The position numbers and the translations under genes were made by a program. Shown here piece after piece: positions 55,531 through 64,000 of a stretch of 64,000 nt of DNA. The notes beneath the pieces are model-generated. The model made no database searches. It had not been told where the DNA came from and was given only the letters and a program-made list of their open reading frames with translations. The stretch comes from Janthinobacterium agaricidamnosum (GTDB taxonomy: Bacteria; Pseudomonadota; Gammaproteobacteria; Burkholderiales; Burkholderiaceae_D). The stretch lies in assembly GCF_003667705.1 (NCBI RefSeq), contig NZ_CP033019.1:248001-312000 (forward strand), given 5' to 3'. Every line of letters starts with the position of its first letter. Position 1 is the first letter of the stretch.

Positions 55531-55563
55531 GTCTGACGGTTTTGCGGGGCGCCGCGGGTGGTT

Positions 55564-55671
55564 GTCGGCTTACGCTGCGCTAAGCCGACCTACGCCGACC
55601 TGCGCCGACGGACATCGGCCGACATCGACCAAACCAGGTAGGTCGGATTAGCGCGCAGCGCGTAATCCGAC
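55564..55671. repeat. Inverted pair of REP elements between the two 5S genes
   Basis: A variant unit at 55564-55593 (GTCGGCTTACGC to AAGCCGACCTAC) faces a standard unit at 55638-55671 (GTAGGTCGGATTAGCGC to GCGTAATCCGAC). The orientation is the same as in the pair at 19971-20051. Confidence 0.78.
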
Positions 55672-55705
55672 AACACTGTTGGCGTCCGAGGGGAGACTTA
55701 TGCGC

Positions 55706-55734
55706 TTGCGCGCCAAGCTGACCTACGGTATAAT
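55706..55734 (+). promoter_or_regulatory. Promoter of the second 5S gene
   Basis: TTGCGC, 17 bases and a perfect TATAAT end 59 bases before the second 5S gene. No other gene lies between, so this probably drives the extra 5S copy. Confidence 0.6.
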
Positions 55735-55793
55735 TCGCCTCCTCAGATCAGATGGTTTGCTGCCCCGTTGGGAGCAGGCTGTTGAAAAAGTTA

Positions 55794-55909
55794 TGCCTGA
55801 TGACCATAGCAAGTTGGTCCCACCCCTTCCCATCCCGAACAGGACCGTGAAACAACTTTGCGCCGATGATAGTGCTGCAACCAGTGTGAAAGTAGGTTAT
55901 CGTCAGGCT
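55794..55909 (+). rRNA. 5S ribosomal RNA, additional stand-alone copy
   Basis: Its 116 bases are identical to the operon copy at 55362-55477. It lies beyond the rrn terminator and the REP pair, with its own promoter-like sequence upstream and its own terminator downstream. Confidence 0.95.
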
Positions 55910-55915
55910 TGTTAT

Positions 55916-55940
55916 ATAAAAAAACCCCGCATCAGCGGGG
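55916..55940 (+). terminator. Terminator of the second 5S gene
   Basis: ACCCCGC-ATCA-GCGGGGT followed by a run of T, 7 bases after the 5S end; the sequence differs from the first 5S terminator. Confidence 0.92.
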
Positions 55941-55968
55941 TTTTTTTTCGTCTGCAGCATTCATCGGA

Positions 55969-56313
55969 CTAGATGCCCCAGGTGATGCTTTCATTTTCCG
56001 CCTTGGCCGAGCGCAGCATCTCCATCAAGGGATAGGCGCGCTGCGAGAAATGCACTTTTTGCGCGCGCGCATGGGCGCCCGTTTCGCCATCTTCCAGCGT
56101 TTCCGGCGTATGCGCATCGTGTTCGACGTCATTTTCCGGATGTAGTTTGCTTTCCGCGACTTCTTTTTCCAGCAGGGCCAGGGCATCGCCCGCTTCGGCT
56201 GGCGTGATGACGCCGCGTGTGGGGTTCTTGTGCAGGATGTCGAGGATGCGCTGGGCATGTTCCTGGTACATCAGCACTTCAGGGGAGGATTTGGATTTGA
56301 ATGAGATCAACAT
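55969..56313 (-). CDS. DUF1840 family protein
   Basis: A 114-residue cytoplasmic protein of the DUF1840 family: MLISFKSKSSPEVLMYQEHAQRILDIL, then ALALLEKEVAESKLH and AYPLMEMLRSAKAENESITWG. The fold is mostly helical. Function unknown. It is common beside rRNA or housekeeping genes in betaproteobacteria. It appears monocistronic and convergent with the second 5S gene. Confidence 0.88.
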   Translation of the reverse strand: MLISFKSKSSPEVLMYQEHAQRILDILHKNPTRGVITPAEAGDALALLEKEVAESKLHPENDVEHDAHTPETLEDGETGAHARAQKVHFSQRAYPLMEMLRSAKAENESITWGI

Positions 56314-56493
56314 AAGCGCTTTCTGAAACTTGTTGTTAGTGTCGAAACAATATCACGACTTGAAATGTCGCACAGGCCGTCCGATTGCCCGGATTGCACA
56401 TTTGCAAGCCGGATAGGGCCATCTGTTGGACAACGCACGCATTTACAAGAGCTTGCTTGCGGTGAAAACACCCGTTTAAGCGATCGTTAAGTC

Positions 56494-57039
56494 TCAATCC
56501 AGTTTCACCGAGTCCATGAAAGTGTCGATGGTGTCACGCGACAGCTTGCTTTCTTCACCGAGGATGATGATCTGGAAAATCCGTTTATCCTGCGCCACAA
56601 AACGGCCGACCAGCAAGACCGGCTTGCCTTGCTGCGTGCCTTTGGCCTCGATGCTGAGCGAACTGCGCTGGTGTGTTCCGGCCGCCGTGCTGCTGGCCGT
56701 CGATGCCGATTTTTCGCTGCGCACGGTGCCGTTGATATTTTTTAACAGGGCAGTCTGCATGGCGGGCAGGGCCGCTTGCGCCTGTTCTGCGCTGTCGAGC
56801 ACGGCGCTGCCGATGGCGAAGGTATTGCCATCGACCTCGCTGGCCGTCATGGTCAGGCTGATTTTCTTGCCATCGAGATCGATCTCGCGCGTCAGCACGG
56901 CCGGTTTGCCTGGAAACAAGGCCGTGAACTGGGCGTCGGGGCTGCGGTAGTCGCGCCAGTCGAACTTCGGACTGCAGGCCGACAAGATGCCGGCGGCCGC
57001 GAGCGTAGCCAGAAAGAGGGCAAGTGATGGTTTTTTCAT
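56494..57039 (-). CDS. Putative lipoprotein of unknown function
   Basis: A 181-residue protein starting MKKPSLALFLATLAAAGILSAC, a lipoprotein signal with lipobox LSAC. The mature part begins SPKFDWRDYRSPDAQFTALFPGKP, a pattern seen in small periplasmic proteins that contain an FxVxFPGxP strand, and ends FQIIILGEESKLSRDTIDTFMDSVKL, which resembles the PsbP/DUF1795-like fold. I place the start at 57039; a longer frame overlaps comM antisense-free sequence but lacks a signal. It follows comM by 64 bases on the same strand. Confidence 0.8.
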   Translation of the reverse strand: MKKPSLALFLATLAAAGILSACSPKFDWRDYRSPDAQFTALFPGKPAVLTREIDLDGKKISLTMTASEVDGNTFAIGSAVLDSAEQAQAALPAMQTALLKNINGTVRSEKSASTASSTAAGTHQRSSLSIEAKGTQQGKPVLLVGRFVAQDKRIFQIIILGEESKLSRDTIDTFMDSVKLD

Positions 57040-57103
57040 CAGCAGATGGTAGCAGCGCCGCCAGTCGTGCGCAATCGTGCACGTGCGGCACTTACGGGCC
57101 GCC

Positions 57104-58627
57104 TTATATTTCACGCAGCACGCGCCGGTACTGGATCGCTTCGGCGACGTGCGGCTGCGTGATGCCGGGGCTAGCCTCCAGGTCCGCGATGCTGCGCGCC
57201 ACGCGCAGTACGCGGTGATAGGTACGCGCCGACCAGTGCAATCGCGCCATGGCGCCGTGCAGCAGCTGTTCGCCATGCGTTTCCAGGCGACAATGCTGTT
57301 CGATTTCGGTGCTGCTCAGGCGCTGATTCGCCTTTCCCTGGCGTGCCAGCTGCAGGGCAAAGGCTGCCGCTACCCGCGTGGCGATGGCTCGCGTGCTTTC
57401 TCCGGCGCCGGCGTGCCGGCCCAGCGCCGCCGGCGGCATGGCGGCCACTTCAATCTGCAGGTCGATACGGTCGAGTAGCGGACCGGACAGGCGGCTGTGA
57501 TAACGGAGCACGGCGTCCGGCGTGCAGCGGCAACGTCCCGAAGCGTGGCCCAGATAGCCGCACGGGCAGGGATTCATGGCGGCGATCAGCTGGAAGCGGG
57601 CAGGAAACTCGGCCTGGCGGGCCGCGCGTGAAATGTTGATCACGCCCGATTCCATGGGCTGGCGCAGCACATCGAGCACCCGGCGCTGGAATTCGGCGAT
57701 TTCATCGAGAAACAGCACGCCGCAGTGCGCGAGCGAGATTTCTCCGGGGCGCGGCACGTTGCCGCCGCCCACCAGGGCCACGCCGGACGCCGTCTGGTGC
57801 GGGGCACGATAGGGGCGGCGTTTCCAGTGTTCCACCTTGAAGTGGCCGCCCAGCGAATGCACGGCGGCCGATTCCAGCGCCTCTTCGTCGCTCATGGGCG
57901 GCAGCACGCCGGGAAAACGGCTGGCCAGCATGGTCTTGCCCGCGCCCGGCGGCCCGACCATCAGGACGTTATGGCCGCCCGCGGCCGCCACTTCCAGCGC
58001 CCGCCGCGCCTGCTGTTGCCCTTGCACGTCGGCAAAGTCAGGATACGGAAAGACGTGCGCTGCCAGCATGGGCTGATGGCGTTGCAGGGCGGTCTGGCTG
58101 CCGTGCGCGGCAAAATGCGCGCAGACTTCGAGCAGGCTGTGGGCGGGATAGATGCAGGCATCGCGGACCAGCGCCGCCTCGTCCGCATTCGCCTGCGGCA
58201 GGATGAAGGCGCGTGGCGCGCCCGCCGGGCAGCGCTGCATGGCAAAGGTCATGGCCAGGGCGCCGCGAATGGGACGCAACTGGCCAGAGAGCGACAGTTC
58301 GCCCGCGAATTCGTAGTGATGTAATTGGTCGCCCGGCAACTGGCCCGAGGCGGCCAGGATACCCAAGGCAATAGGCAGGTCGAAGCGCCCCGATTCCTTG
58401 GGCAAGTCCGCCGGCGCCAGGTTGGCCGTGATGCGCCGCGCCGGCATCTCAAAGCCGCAGTTTTGCAGCGCGGCACGGACGCGGTCGCGCGATTCCTTCA
58501 CTTCCGTATCCGGCAGGCCGACTATCGTAAATGAAGGCAAACCGTTGGCAAGGTGGACTTCGACACTTACCTCGGGCGCTTCCATGCCGGCCAGGGCGCG
58601 GCTTTTCAGGACGGCCAGACTCATCAA
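57104..58627 (-). CDS. comM: YifB/ComM family Mg-chelatase-like AAA+ ATPase
   Basis: A 507-residue AAA+ protein of the YifB/ComM type. The N-terminal Lon-protease-like domain (SFTIVGLPDTEVKESRDRV) is followed by Walker A GPPGAGKT (225-232), Walker B VLFLDEIAEF and a C-terminal Mg-chelatase domain with Cys cluster CPCGYLG and GRCRC. ComM is a branch-migration helicase that extends recombination during natural transformation. ATG at 58627 or 58624 are equivalent starts. It is convergent with nothing and followed by the lipoprotein gene. Confidence 0.94.
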   Translation of the reverse strand: MMSLAVLKSRALAGMEAPEVSVEVHLANGLPSFTIVGLPDTEVKESRDRVRAALQNCGFEMPARRITANLAPADLPKESGRFDLPIALGILAASGQLPGDQLHHYEFAGELSLSGQLRPIRGALAMTFAMQRCPAGAPRAFILPQANADEAALVRDACIYPAHSLLEVCAHFAAHGSQTALQRHQPMLAAHVFPYPDFADVQGQQQARRALEVAAAGGHNVLMVGPPGAGKTMLASRFPGVLPPMSDEEALESAAVHSLGGHFKVEHWKRRPYRAPHQTASGVALVGGGNVPRPGEISLAHCGVLFLDEIAEFQRRVLDVLRQPMESGVINISRAARQAEFPARFQLIAAMNPCPCGYLGHASGRCRCTPDAVLRYHSRLSGPLLDRIDLQIEVAAMPPAALGRHAGAGESTRAIATRVAAAFALQLARQGKANQRLSSTEIEQHCRLETHGEQLLHGAMARLHWSARTYHRVLRVARSIADLEASPGITQPHVAEAIQYRRVLREI

Positions 58628-58743
58628 ACTCCCCTGTGGCGCGGGCGCGGGCAGTCTCAGTCTAGCGCGTGAAACGCCGTCAGGCTTGAGCTATGCCAGC
58701 AAGGCCGTCAATAACGTGGTCTGGCTGGCGTCAGCTTACAACC

Positions 58744-58998
58744 TTACACCTTGGCCTTGGGTTCGTTCAGACGGGTTTCCAGTTCGATCAGGCGCAATTC
58801 CAGTGCGTCGAGCTTGGCGCGGGTCTTGGCCAGCACTTGCGCCTGGATATCGAATTCCTCGCGCGTGACGAGATCGAGGCGGGCGAAGCCTTGGGTCATC
58901 ATCGATTTCACGTTTTTCTCGATATCCTTGGCCGGCGAGTTCTCGATGGCCTGGTGGATCTTGCCTTGCAAGTCGTTAAAGAAGGTATTCATGTCCAT
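58744..58998 (-). CDS. ubiK: Ubiquinone biosynthesis accessory factor UbiK (BMFP family)
   Basis: An 84-residue protein: MDMNTFFNDLQGKIHQAIENSPAKDIEKNVK, then a C-terminal coiled coil (LAKTRAKLDALELRLIELETRLN). This matches UbiK/YqiC, a trimeric accessory protein of the late ubiquinone pathway with UbiJ. AAGGACTGAAC upstream supports the ATG at 58998. It is divergent from torF, and the NtrC site lies 32 bases before its start. Confidence 0.93.
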   Translation of the reverse strand: MDMNTFFNDLQGKIHQAIENSPAKDIEKNVKSMMTQGFARLDLVTREEFDIQAQVLAKTRAKLDALELRLIELETRLNEPKAKV

Positions 58999-59029
58999 GT
59001 TCAGTCCTTTTATGGTGCGGCATGTGCAT

Positions 59030-59046
59030 CGCACCATTGCGGTGCA
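59030..59046. promoter_or_regulatory. NtrC binding site
   Basis: GCACC-ATTGC-GGTGC is a perfect match to the NtrC inverted repeat. Further GGTGC/GCACC half-sites flank it (59015-59019 and 59062-59066). It lies about 125 bases upstream of the sigma-54 promoter, a normal enhancer distance. Confidence 0.8.
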
Positions 59047-59170
59047 CAGCGGTGTTAATCTGGTGCGAAAATAGGCAAATCCACAACGCTTCAGCAACGT
59101 ATTTCCGCATGCCCAGCGGCTTGCACGGTATGTATGGCCGGAAAGGCACCTGTCAAGGTGGCAAGAGAGC

Positions 59171-59186
59171 TGGCACGTATTCTGCT
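59171..59186 (+). promoter_or_regulatory. Sigma-54 promoter of torF-glnK-amtB
   Basis: TGGCACGTATTCTGCT matches the -24/-12 consensus TGGCACG-N4-TTGCW: GG and GC are exactly 10 bases apart. It lies 83 bases before the porin start. Confidence 0.82.
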
Positions 59187-59268
59187 AAAGAAGGTATGAA
59201 CGCTTTGTGATCTCCAGCCAAGATTTTAAACCTCAACCGCTTTAAAAGTTCAATAAAAGGGAATCGCC

Positions 59269-60386
<1,118 letters not shown>

Positions 60387-60394
60387 GGGGAATA

Positions 60395-61939
60395 TTGATG
60401 CGTAAAAATATAACAAAATTGCTCGCTGGGATAGCCTGTCTGTGTGCGTTTGGCGTCGCCGCGCCAAGCTTTGCCGATGCCCCCGCCAAGACGGAGGCGG
60501 CCACGACCACGGCCGTCGCCGCTCCCGCCGTCACGCCCGTGCCTGACGCCGCGCCCGCTGCCGCCGCTCCGGCTCCGGCCCCGGCCGCTGCCGCACCGGC
60601 TGCCGCCCCTGTCGCCAACAAGGGCGATACCAGTTTCATGATGATTTCCACCTTGCTGGTGATTTTGATGACCATCCCCGGCCTGGCCCTGTTCTACGGC
60701 GGCCTGGTGCGCTCGAAGAACATGCTGTCGGTGCTGATGCAAGTGTTCATGGTGTTCGCGCTGGTCATCGTGCTGTGGTGTATCTACGGTTACTCGGTCG
60801 CCTTCACGGAAAAAACCGCCTTCTTCGGTGGCTTCGACCGCCTGTTCCTGAACGGTATCTGGGATCCGGCCAAGGGCACGTTTGCCGCCGCCGCCACCTT
60901 CAGCAAGGGTGTCGTCATTCCCGAGTTCGTCTTCGTCGCCTTCCAGGGCACGTTTGCCGCCATCACCTGCGCACTGATCGTCGGCGCTTTCGCCGAGCGC
61001 GCCAAGTTTGCCGCCGTGCTGGCCTTCGTCGTGCTGTGGTTCACGTTCGCCTACCTGCCAGCGGCCCACATGGTGTGGTTCTGGACCGGTCCTGACCTGA
61101 TCACCAATGCCGCCACCTCGGCCAGCGAAGCCCTGAAAGCGGGCTGGATCTGGCAAAAAGGCGCGCTGGACTTCGCCGGCGGCACCGTGGTGCACATCAA
61201 TGCCGCCGTCGCCGGCCTGGTGGGCGCGATCATGATCGGCAAGCGCGTCGGCTACGGCCGCGAATCGATGGCGCCGCACTCGCTGACGATGACCATGATC
61301 GGCGCCTCGCTGCTGTGGGTGGGCTGGTTCGGTTTCAATGCCGGTTCCTCGCTGGAAGCGGGCGACGTGGCGGCCCTGGCCTTCGTCAACACCTTGCTGG
61401 CCACTGCCGCCGCCACCCTGTCGTGGGTATTTGGCGAGTGGATCAGCAAAGGCAAGCCATCCATGCTCGGTGGCGCGTCCGGCGCCGTGGCCGGCCTGGT
61501 GGCGATCACCCCGGCGGCCGGCTTTGTCGGCCCGATGGGCGGCCTGGTCATCGGCCTGCTGGCCGGTATCGTCTGCCTGTGGGGCGTGAATGGCCTGAAA
61601 CGCCTGATCGGCGCCGACGATTCGCTCGACGTGTTCGGCGTGCATGGCGTGGGCGGTATCCTCGGTGCCTTGCTGACGGGCGTGTTTGCTGCACCACAAT
61701 TGGGCGGCCAGGGCATCTTCGACTATGTCACCAACAAGATGTCGGCCGATCCGTATTCGATCGGTCATCAGGTGTGGGTGCAGGCGCAAGCGGTCGGCAC
61801 CACCATCCTGTGGTCGGCCGTCGTCTCCGTCGTCGCCTATAAACTGGTCGACATCGTCATCGGCTTGCGCGTACCGGAAGAAGAAGAGCGCGAAGGCCTC
61901 GACATCACCAGCCATGGCGAGCAAGCGTATCATGGTTAA
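60395..61939 (+). CDS. amtB: Ammonium transporter AmtB with a long Ala/Pro-rich N-terminal segment
   Basis: A 514-residue Amt-family channel for ammonium at the inner membrane. The signal peptide ends near FADAPAK; residues about 28-76 are an Ala/Pro-rich tract absent from E. coli AmtB. Eleven helices follow from residue 79 (SFMMISTLLVILMTIPGLALF). The pore histidines are His266 (GTVVHINAAVAGL) and His416 (DVFGVHGVGG). GGGGAATATTG gives the ribosome site. GlnK is co-transcribed just upstream, and a terminator follows at 61990. Confidence 0.95.
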   Translation: MMRKNITKLLAGIACLCAFGVAAPSFADAPAKTEAATTTAVAAPAVTPVPDAAPAAAAPAPAPAAAAPAAAPVANKGDTSFMMISTLLVILMTIPGLALFYGGLVRSKNMLSVLMQVFMVFALVIVLWCIYGYSVAFTEKTAFFGGFDRLFLNGIWDPAKGTFAAAATFSKGVVIPEFVFVAFQGTFAAITCALIVGAFAERAKFAAVLAFVVLWFTFAYLPAAHMVWFWTGPDLITNAATSASEALKAGWIWQKGALDFAGGTVVHINAAVAGLVGAIMIGKRVGYGRESMAPHSLTMTMIGASLLWVGWFGFNAGSSLEAGDVAALAFVNTLLATAAATLSWVFGEWISKGKPSMLGGASGAVAGLVAITPAAGFVGPMGGLVIGLLAGIVCLWGVNGLKRLIGADDSLDVFGVHGVGGILGALLTGVFAAPQLGGQGIFDYVTNKMSADPYSIGHQVWVQAQAVGTTILWSAVVSVVAYKLVDIVIGLRVPEEEEREGLDITSHGEQAYHG

Positions 61940-61989
61940 ATAACAAGGATATGGCATGCCAGCGCCCCGGCGCGGCATGTCCGGCCAGA

Positions 61990-62018
61990 AAGGCGCCTCA
62001 TTGAGGTGCCTTTTTTTC
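61990..62018 (+). terminator. Terminator of the torF-glnK-amtB operon
   Basis: AAGGCGCCTC-ATT-GAGGTGCCTT (one G-T pair) with a T-run, about 50 bases after amtB. Confidence 0.85.
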
Positions 62019-62142
62019 GTTGTGGGAATGGAAAAGGTCTTTAAAACAAGGGTTTTGCCCCGATTTGGGGTACTTACACGGTAATATAGTCGGCAGTTCT
62101 GTGTGCTTTTTTGAATACTGCACATAATTTAAGGATGTAACT

Positions 62143-63441
62143 ATGGTTCCCCATCTCGTCACGGCCCTGACCGGACCGCTGCTCGACCTCGAAAAAAAGA
62201 TTCTGGCCGCGACGCCGGCCATTGAGCGCTGGTTTCGCATGGAGTGGCAAGAACACACGCCGCCCTTCTATTGCTCGGTAGACTTGCGTAACGCCGGCTA
62301 CAAACTGGCGCCCGTCGATACCAATCTGTTCCCTGGCGGTTTCCATAACCTGGCCACGGAAATGCTGCCCCTGTCCGTGCAGGCGGCCATGGCTGCCATC
62401 GACAAGTATTGCCCGGACGCCCGCAACCTGCTGATCGTGCCGGAATTGCACAACACCACGCCGCAATACCTGCAGAACGTGGCGCGCCTGATGCAAATCT
62501 TCCGCCAGACGGGACTGCACGTGCGCTTCGGTTCGTGGTCGCCCGAGATCACCCAGCCGACACCGCTGGCCCTGCCGGACGGCAACATGCTCGTCATCGA
62601 GCCCCTCGTGCGCCTGAACAACGGTCGCCGCCTGGGCTTGAAGGATTTCGACCCGTGCACGATTCTGCTGAATAACGACTTGTCGGACGGCATCCCCGAT
62701 ATCTTGCAAAATATTCATGAACAAAGCTTGCTGCCGCCCTTGCACGCGGGCTGGGCTTTGCGCCGCAAGAGCAACCACTACACGGCCTACGATGAAGTGG
62801 TGAAAAAATTCGGCAAGATGATCGATGTCGACCCGTGGATGCTCAATCCCTTCCACGCCAAGTGCAGCGACGTCAATTTCCAGGAAGGCGAGGGCGAAGA
62901 TGCGCTGGCCGCCAGCGTCGACGTGCTGCTGGCCAAGATCCGCAAGAAATACAAGGAATACGGCATCAAGGAAAAGCCCTTCGTCATCGTCAAGCCCGAT
63001 GCGGGCACGTATGGCACGGGCATCATGACGGTGCGCGACGCCAGCGAAGTGCGCGACCTGTCGCGCAAGCAGCGCGACAAGATGTCCATCGTCAAGGATG
63101 GCAAGGTCGTCACCGACGTCATCATCCAGGAAGGCGTGCCCACGTTTGAAAGCATCAAGGATGCCGTGGCCGAACCCGTCGTCTACATGATCGACCGCTA
63201 TGTGGTGGGCGGCTTCTACCGCGTGCACGCGGAAAAGGGTGTCGACCAGAACCTGAACGCCCCAGGCTCGCAGTACGTGCCGCTGGCGTTTGCCCAGCAG
63301 CATGCCGTGCCGGACTTGAAGGCCAAGCCGGGCACGGCCGCGCCGAACCGCTTCTATGTGTATGGCGTGGTGGCGCGCCTGGCCTTGCTGGCCGCGTCGC
63401 TGGAAATGGAGCGCACGGACCCGAATCCCGAGGTGTATTGA
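62143..63441 (+). CDS. gshA: Glutamate-cysteine ligase (proteobacterial GshA of the ATP-grasp-like type)
   Basis: A 432-residue glutamate-cysteine ligase of the TIGR02049 type, found in betaproteobacteria and Acidithiobacillus and different from the E. coli GshA. Segments include GYKLAPVDTNLFPGGFHNL, PELHNTTPQYLQNV, VIVKPDAGTYGTGIMTV (ATP-grasp-like) and MIDRYVVGGFYRVH. It performs the first step of glutathione synthesis, and gshB follows by 96 bases. AAGGATGTAACT upstream gives the ribosome site. Confidence 0.93.
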   Translation: MVPHLVTALTGPLLDLEKKILAATPAIERWFRMEWQEHTPPFYCSVDLRNAGYKLAPVDTNLFPGGFHNLATEMLPLSVQAAMAAIDKYCPDARNLLIVPELHNTTPQYLQNVARLMQIFRQTGLHVRFGSWSPEITQPTPLALPDGNMLVIEPLVRLNNGRRLGLKDFDPCTILLNNDLSDGIPDILQNIHEQSLLPPLHAGWALRRKSNHYTAYDEVVKKFGKMIDVDPWMLNPFHAKCSDVNFQEGEGEDALAASVDVLLAKIRKKYKEYGIKEKPFVIVKPDAGTYGTGIMTVRDASEVRDLSRKQRDKMSIVKDGKVVTDVIIQEGVPTFESIKDAVAEPVVYMIDRYVVGGFYRVHAEKGVDQNLNAPGSQYVPLAFAQQHAVPDLKAKPGTAAPNRFYVYGVVARLALLAASLEMERTDPNPEVY

Positions 63442-63537
63442 TCGCTCCCCGCAGCTTGCCGGGCGCGGTGACTACCGCACCTGGCGATCTCGGCTAGAAT
63501 CAAGCATTCCTTATCAGGCTCCCCGATTGGACGCACC

Positions 63538-64000
63538 ATGAAAATTGCATTCCTTGCCGACCCGCTGGCAGGCTTCAAGACTTACAAAGATTCCACCTTC
63601 GCCATGATGCGCGAGGCGGCCAAACGCGGTCATGCCGTGTACGCGTTCGAACAGAAGGACATGGCGCTGGAAGAGGGCATCGTCACGGCACGGGTAAACC
63701 ACATCGCGCTGACGGGCGACGAACACGATTGGTACAAGGTCGTCTCGACCGAGGAAGTGCGCCTGTCGGCCCTGGACGCCATCATCGAGCGCAAGGACCC
63801 GCCGTTCGACATGGAATACGTGTACGGCACGTATTTGCTGGAACTGGCGGAAAAGCAGGGCGCGCACGTCTTCAACAAGCCGTCCGCCATCCGCGACAAC
63901 AATGAAAAGCTGGCGATTGCCCAGTTTTCCGAATTCACGTCGCCGACCCTGGTGACGTCGGATGAAGCGCGCCTGCGCGCCTTCCACGCCAAACACCAGG
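63538..64000 (+). CDS. gshB: Glutathione synthase (partial, cut by window end)
   Basis: The first 154 residues of GshB: MKIAFLADPLAGFKTYKDSTF at the start, then MREAAKRGHAVYAFEQKDMA, RKDPPFDMEYVYGTYLLELAE and VFNKPSAIRDNNEKLAIAQF, all typical. The ATP-grasp core lies outside the window. It joins gamma-glutamylcysteine with glycine. It follows gshA on the same strand, completing the glutathione pathway. Confidence 0.95.
   Translation, partial: MKIAFLADPLAGFKTYKDSTFAMMREAAKRGHAVYAFEQKDMALEEGIVTARVNHIALTGDEHDWYKVVSTEEVRLSALDAIIERKDPPFDMEYVYGTYLLELAEKQGAHVFNKPSAIRDNNEKLAIAQFSEFTSPTLVTSDEARLRAFHAKHQ

Overview
The window looks like chromosome of an Oxalobacteraceae betaproteobacterium, most like Janthinobacterium or a close relative. 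The basis is the 16S gene, the high-GC codon use, the gene order rpe-gph-trpE-trpG-trpD-trpC, the porin-glnK-amtB operon and the rRNA operon with tRNA-Ile and tRNA-Ala in its spacer. The genus is my judgement from sequence character, not a database match.

Layout. 1-4.9 kb: tail of a secreted protein, three tandem AIM24 genes, a structured palindrome, a crotonase homologue without its catalytic glutamates, a DUF2807 protein and a flavin reductase. 4.9-13.7 kb: gdhA, a DUF819 membrane protein, trhP, a TetR/MFS divergent pair and fadE, which overlaps the MFS gene tail to tail. 13.7-20 kb: envelope proteins (collagen-like lipoprotein, repeat lipoprotein, small secreted proteins, cytochrome c peroxidase) and the first tRNA-Phe. 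20-26 kb: S9 peptidase, GGDEF/EAL protein, PsiF, DUF2058. 26.2-28.2 kb: an AT-richer XRE-ImmA/DUF4411 toxin-antitoxin-like pair against a second, identical tRNA-Phe. 28.4-39.5 kb: redox enzymes, DsbC, an isoquinoline-oxidoreductase-type molybdoenzyme with its cofactor cytidylyltransferase, an M61 peptidase and a diguanylate cyclase. 39.5-45.2 kb: trp genes with an unannotated Trp-rich leader peptide, then gph and rpe. 45.3-49.9 kb: apaG, a 48-residue membrane protein, mltA, a universal stress protein behind two FNR-type boxes, an MFS transporter and an enoyl-CoA hydratase. 50-55.9 kb: a complete rRNA operon plus a separate second 5S gene. 56-64 kb: DUF1840, a lipoprotein, comM, ubiK, a sigma-54/NtrC-type torF-glnK-amtB operon and gshA-gshB (gshB cut by the window end).

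How it works together. Most of this is core chromosome. Nitrogen control links amtB/glnK (clear sigma-54 and NtrC signals) and possibly gdhA. Oxygen control is suggested for the cytochrome c peroxidase and the universal stress protein. Tryptophan synthesis appears to be controlled by attenuation. The only clear accessory insertion is the toxin-antitoxin-like pair beside tRNA-Phe. No phage, insertion sequence or CRISPR array was seen. The strongest less-described items are the trp leader, the structured palindrome at 2.6 kb, the GTAG-footed REP pairs and the stand-alone 5S unit.
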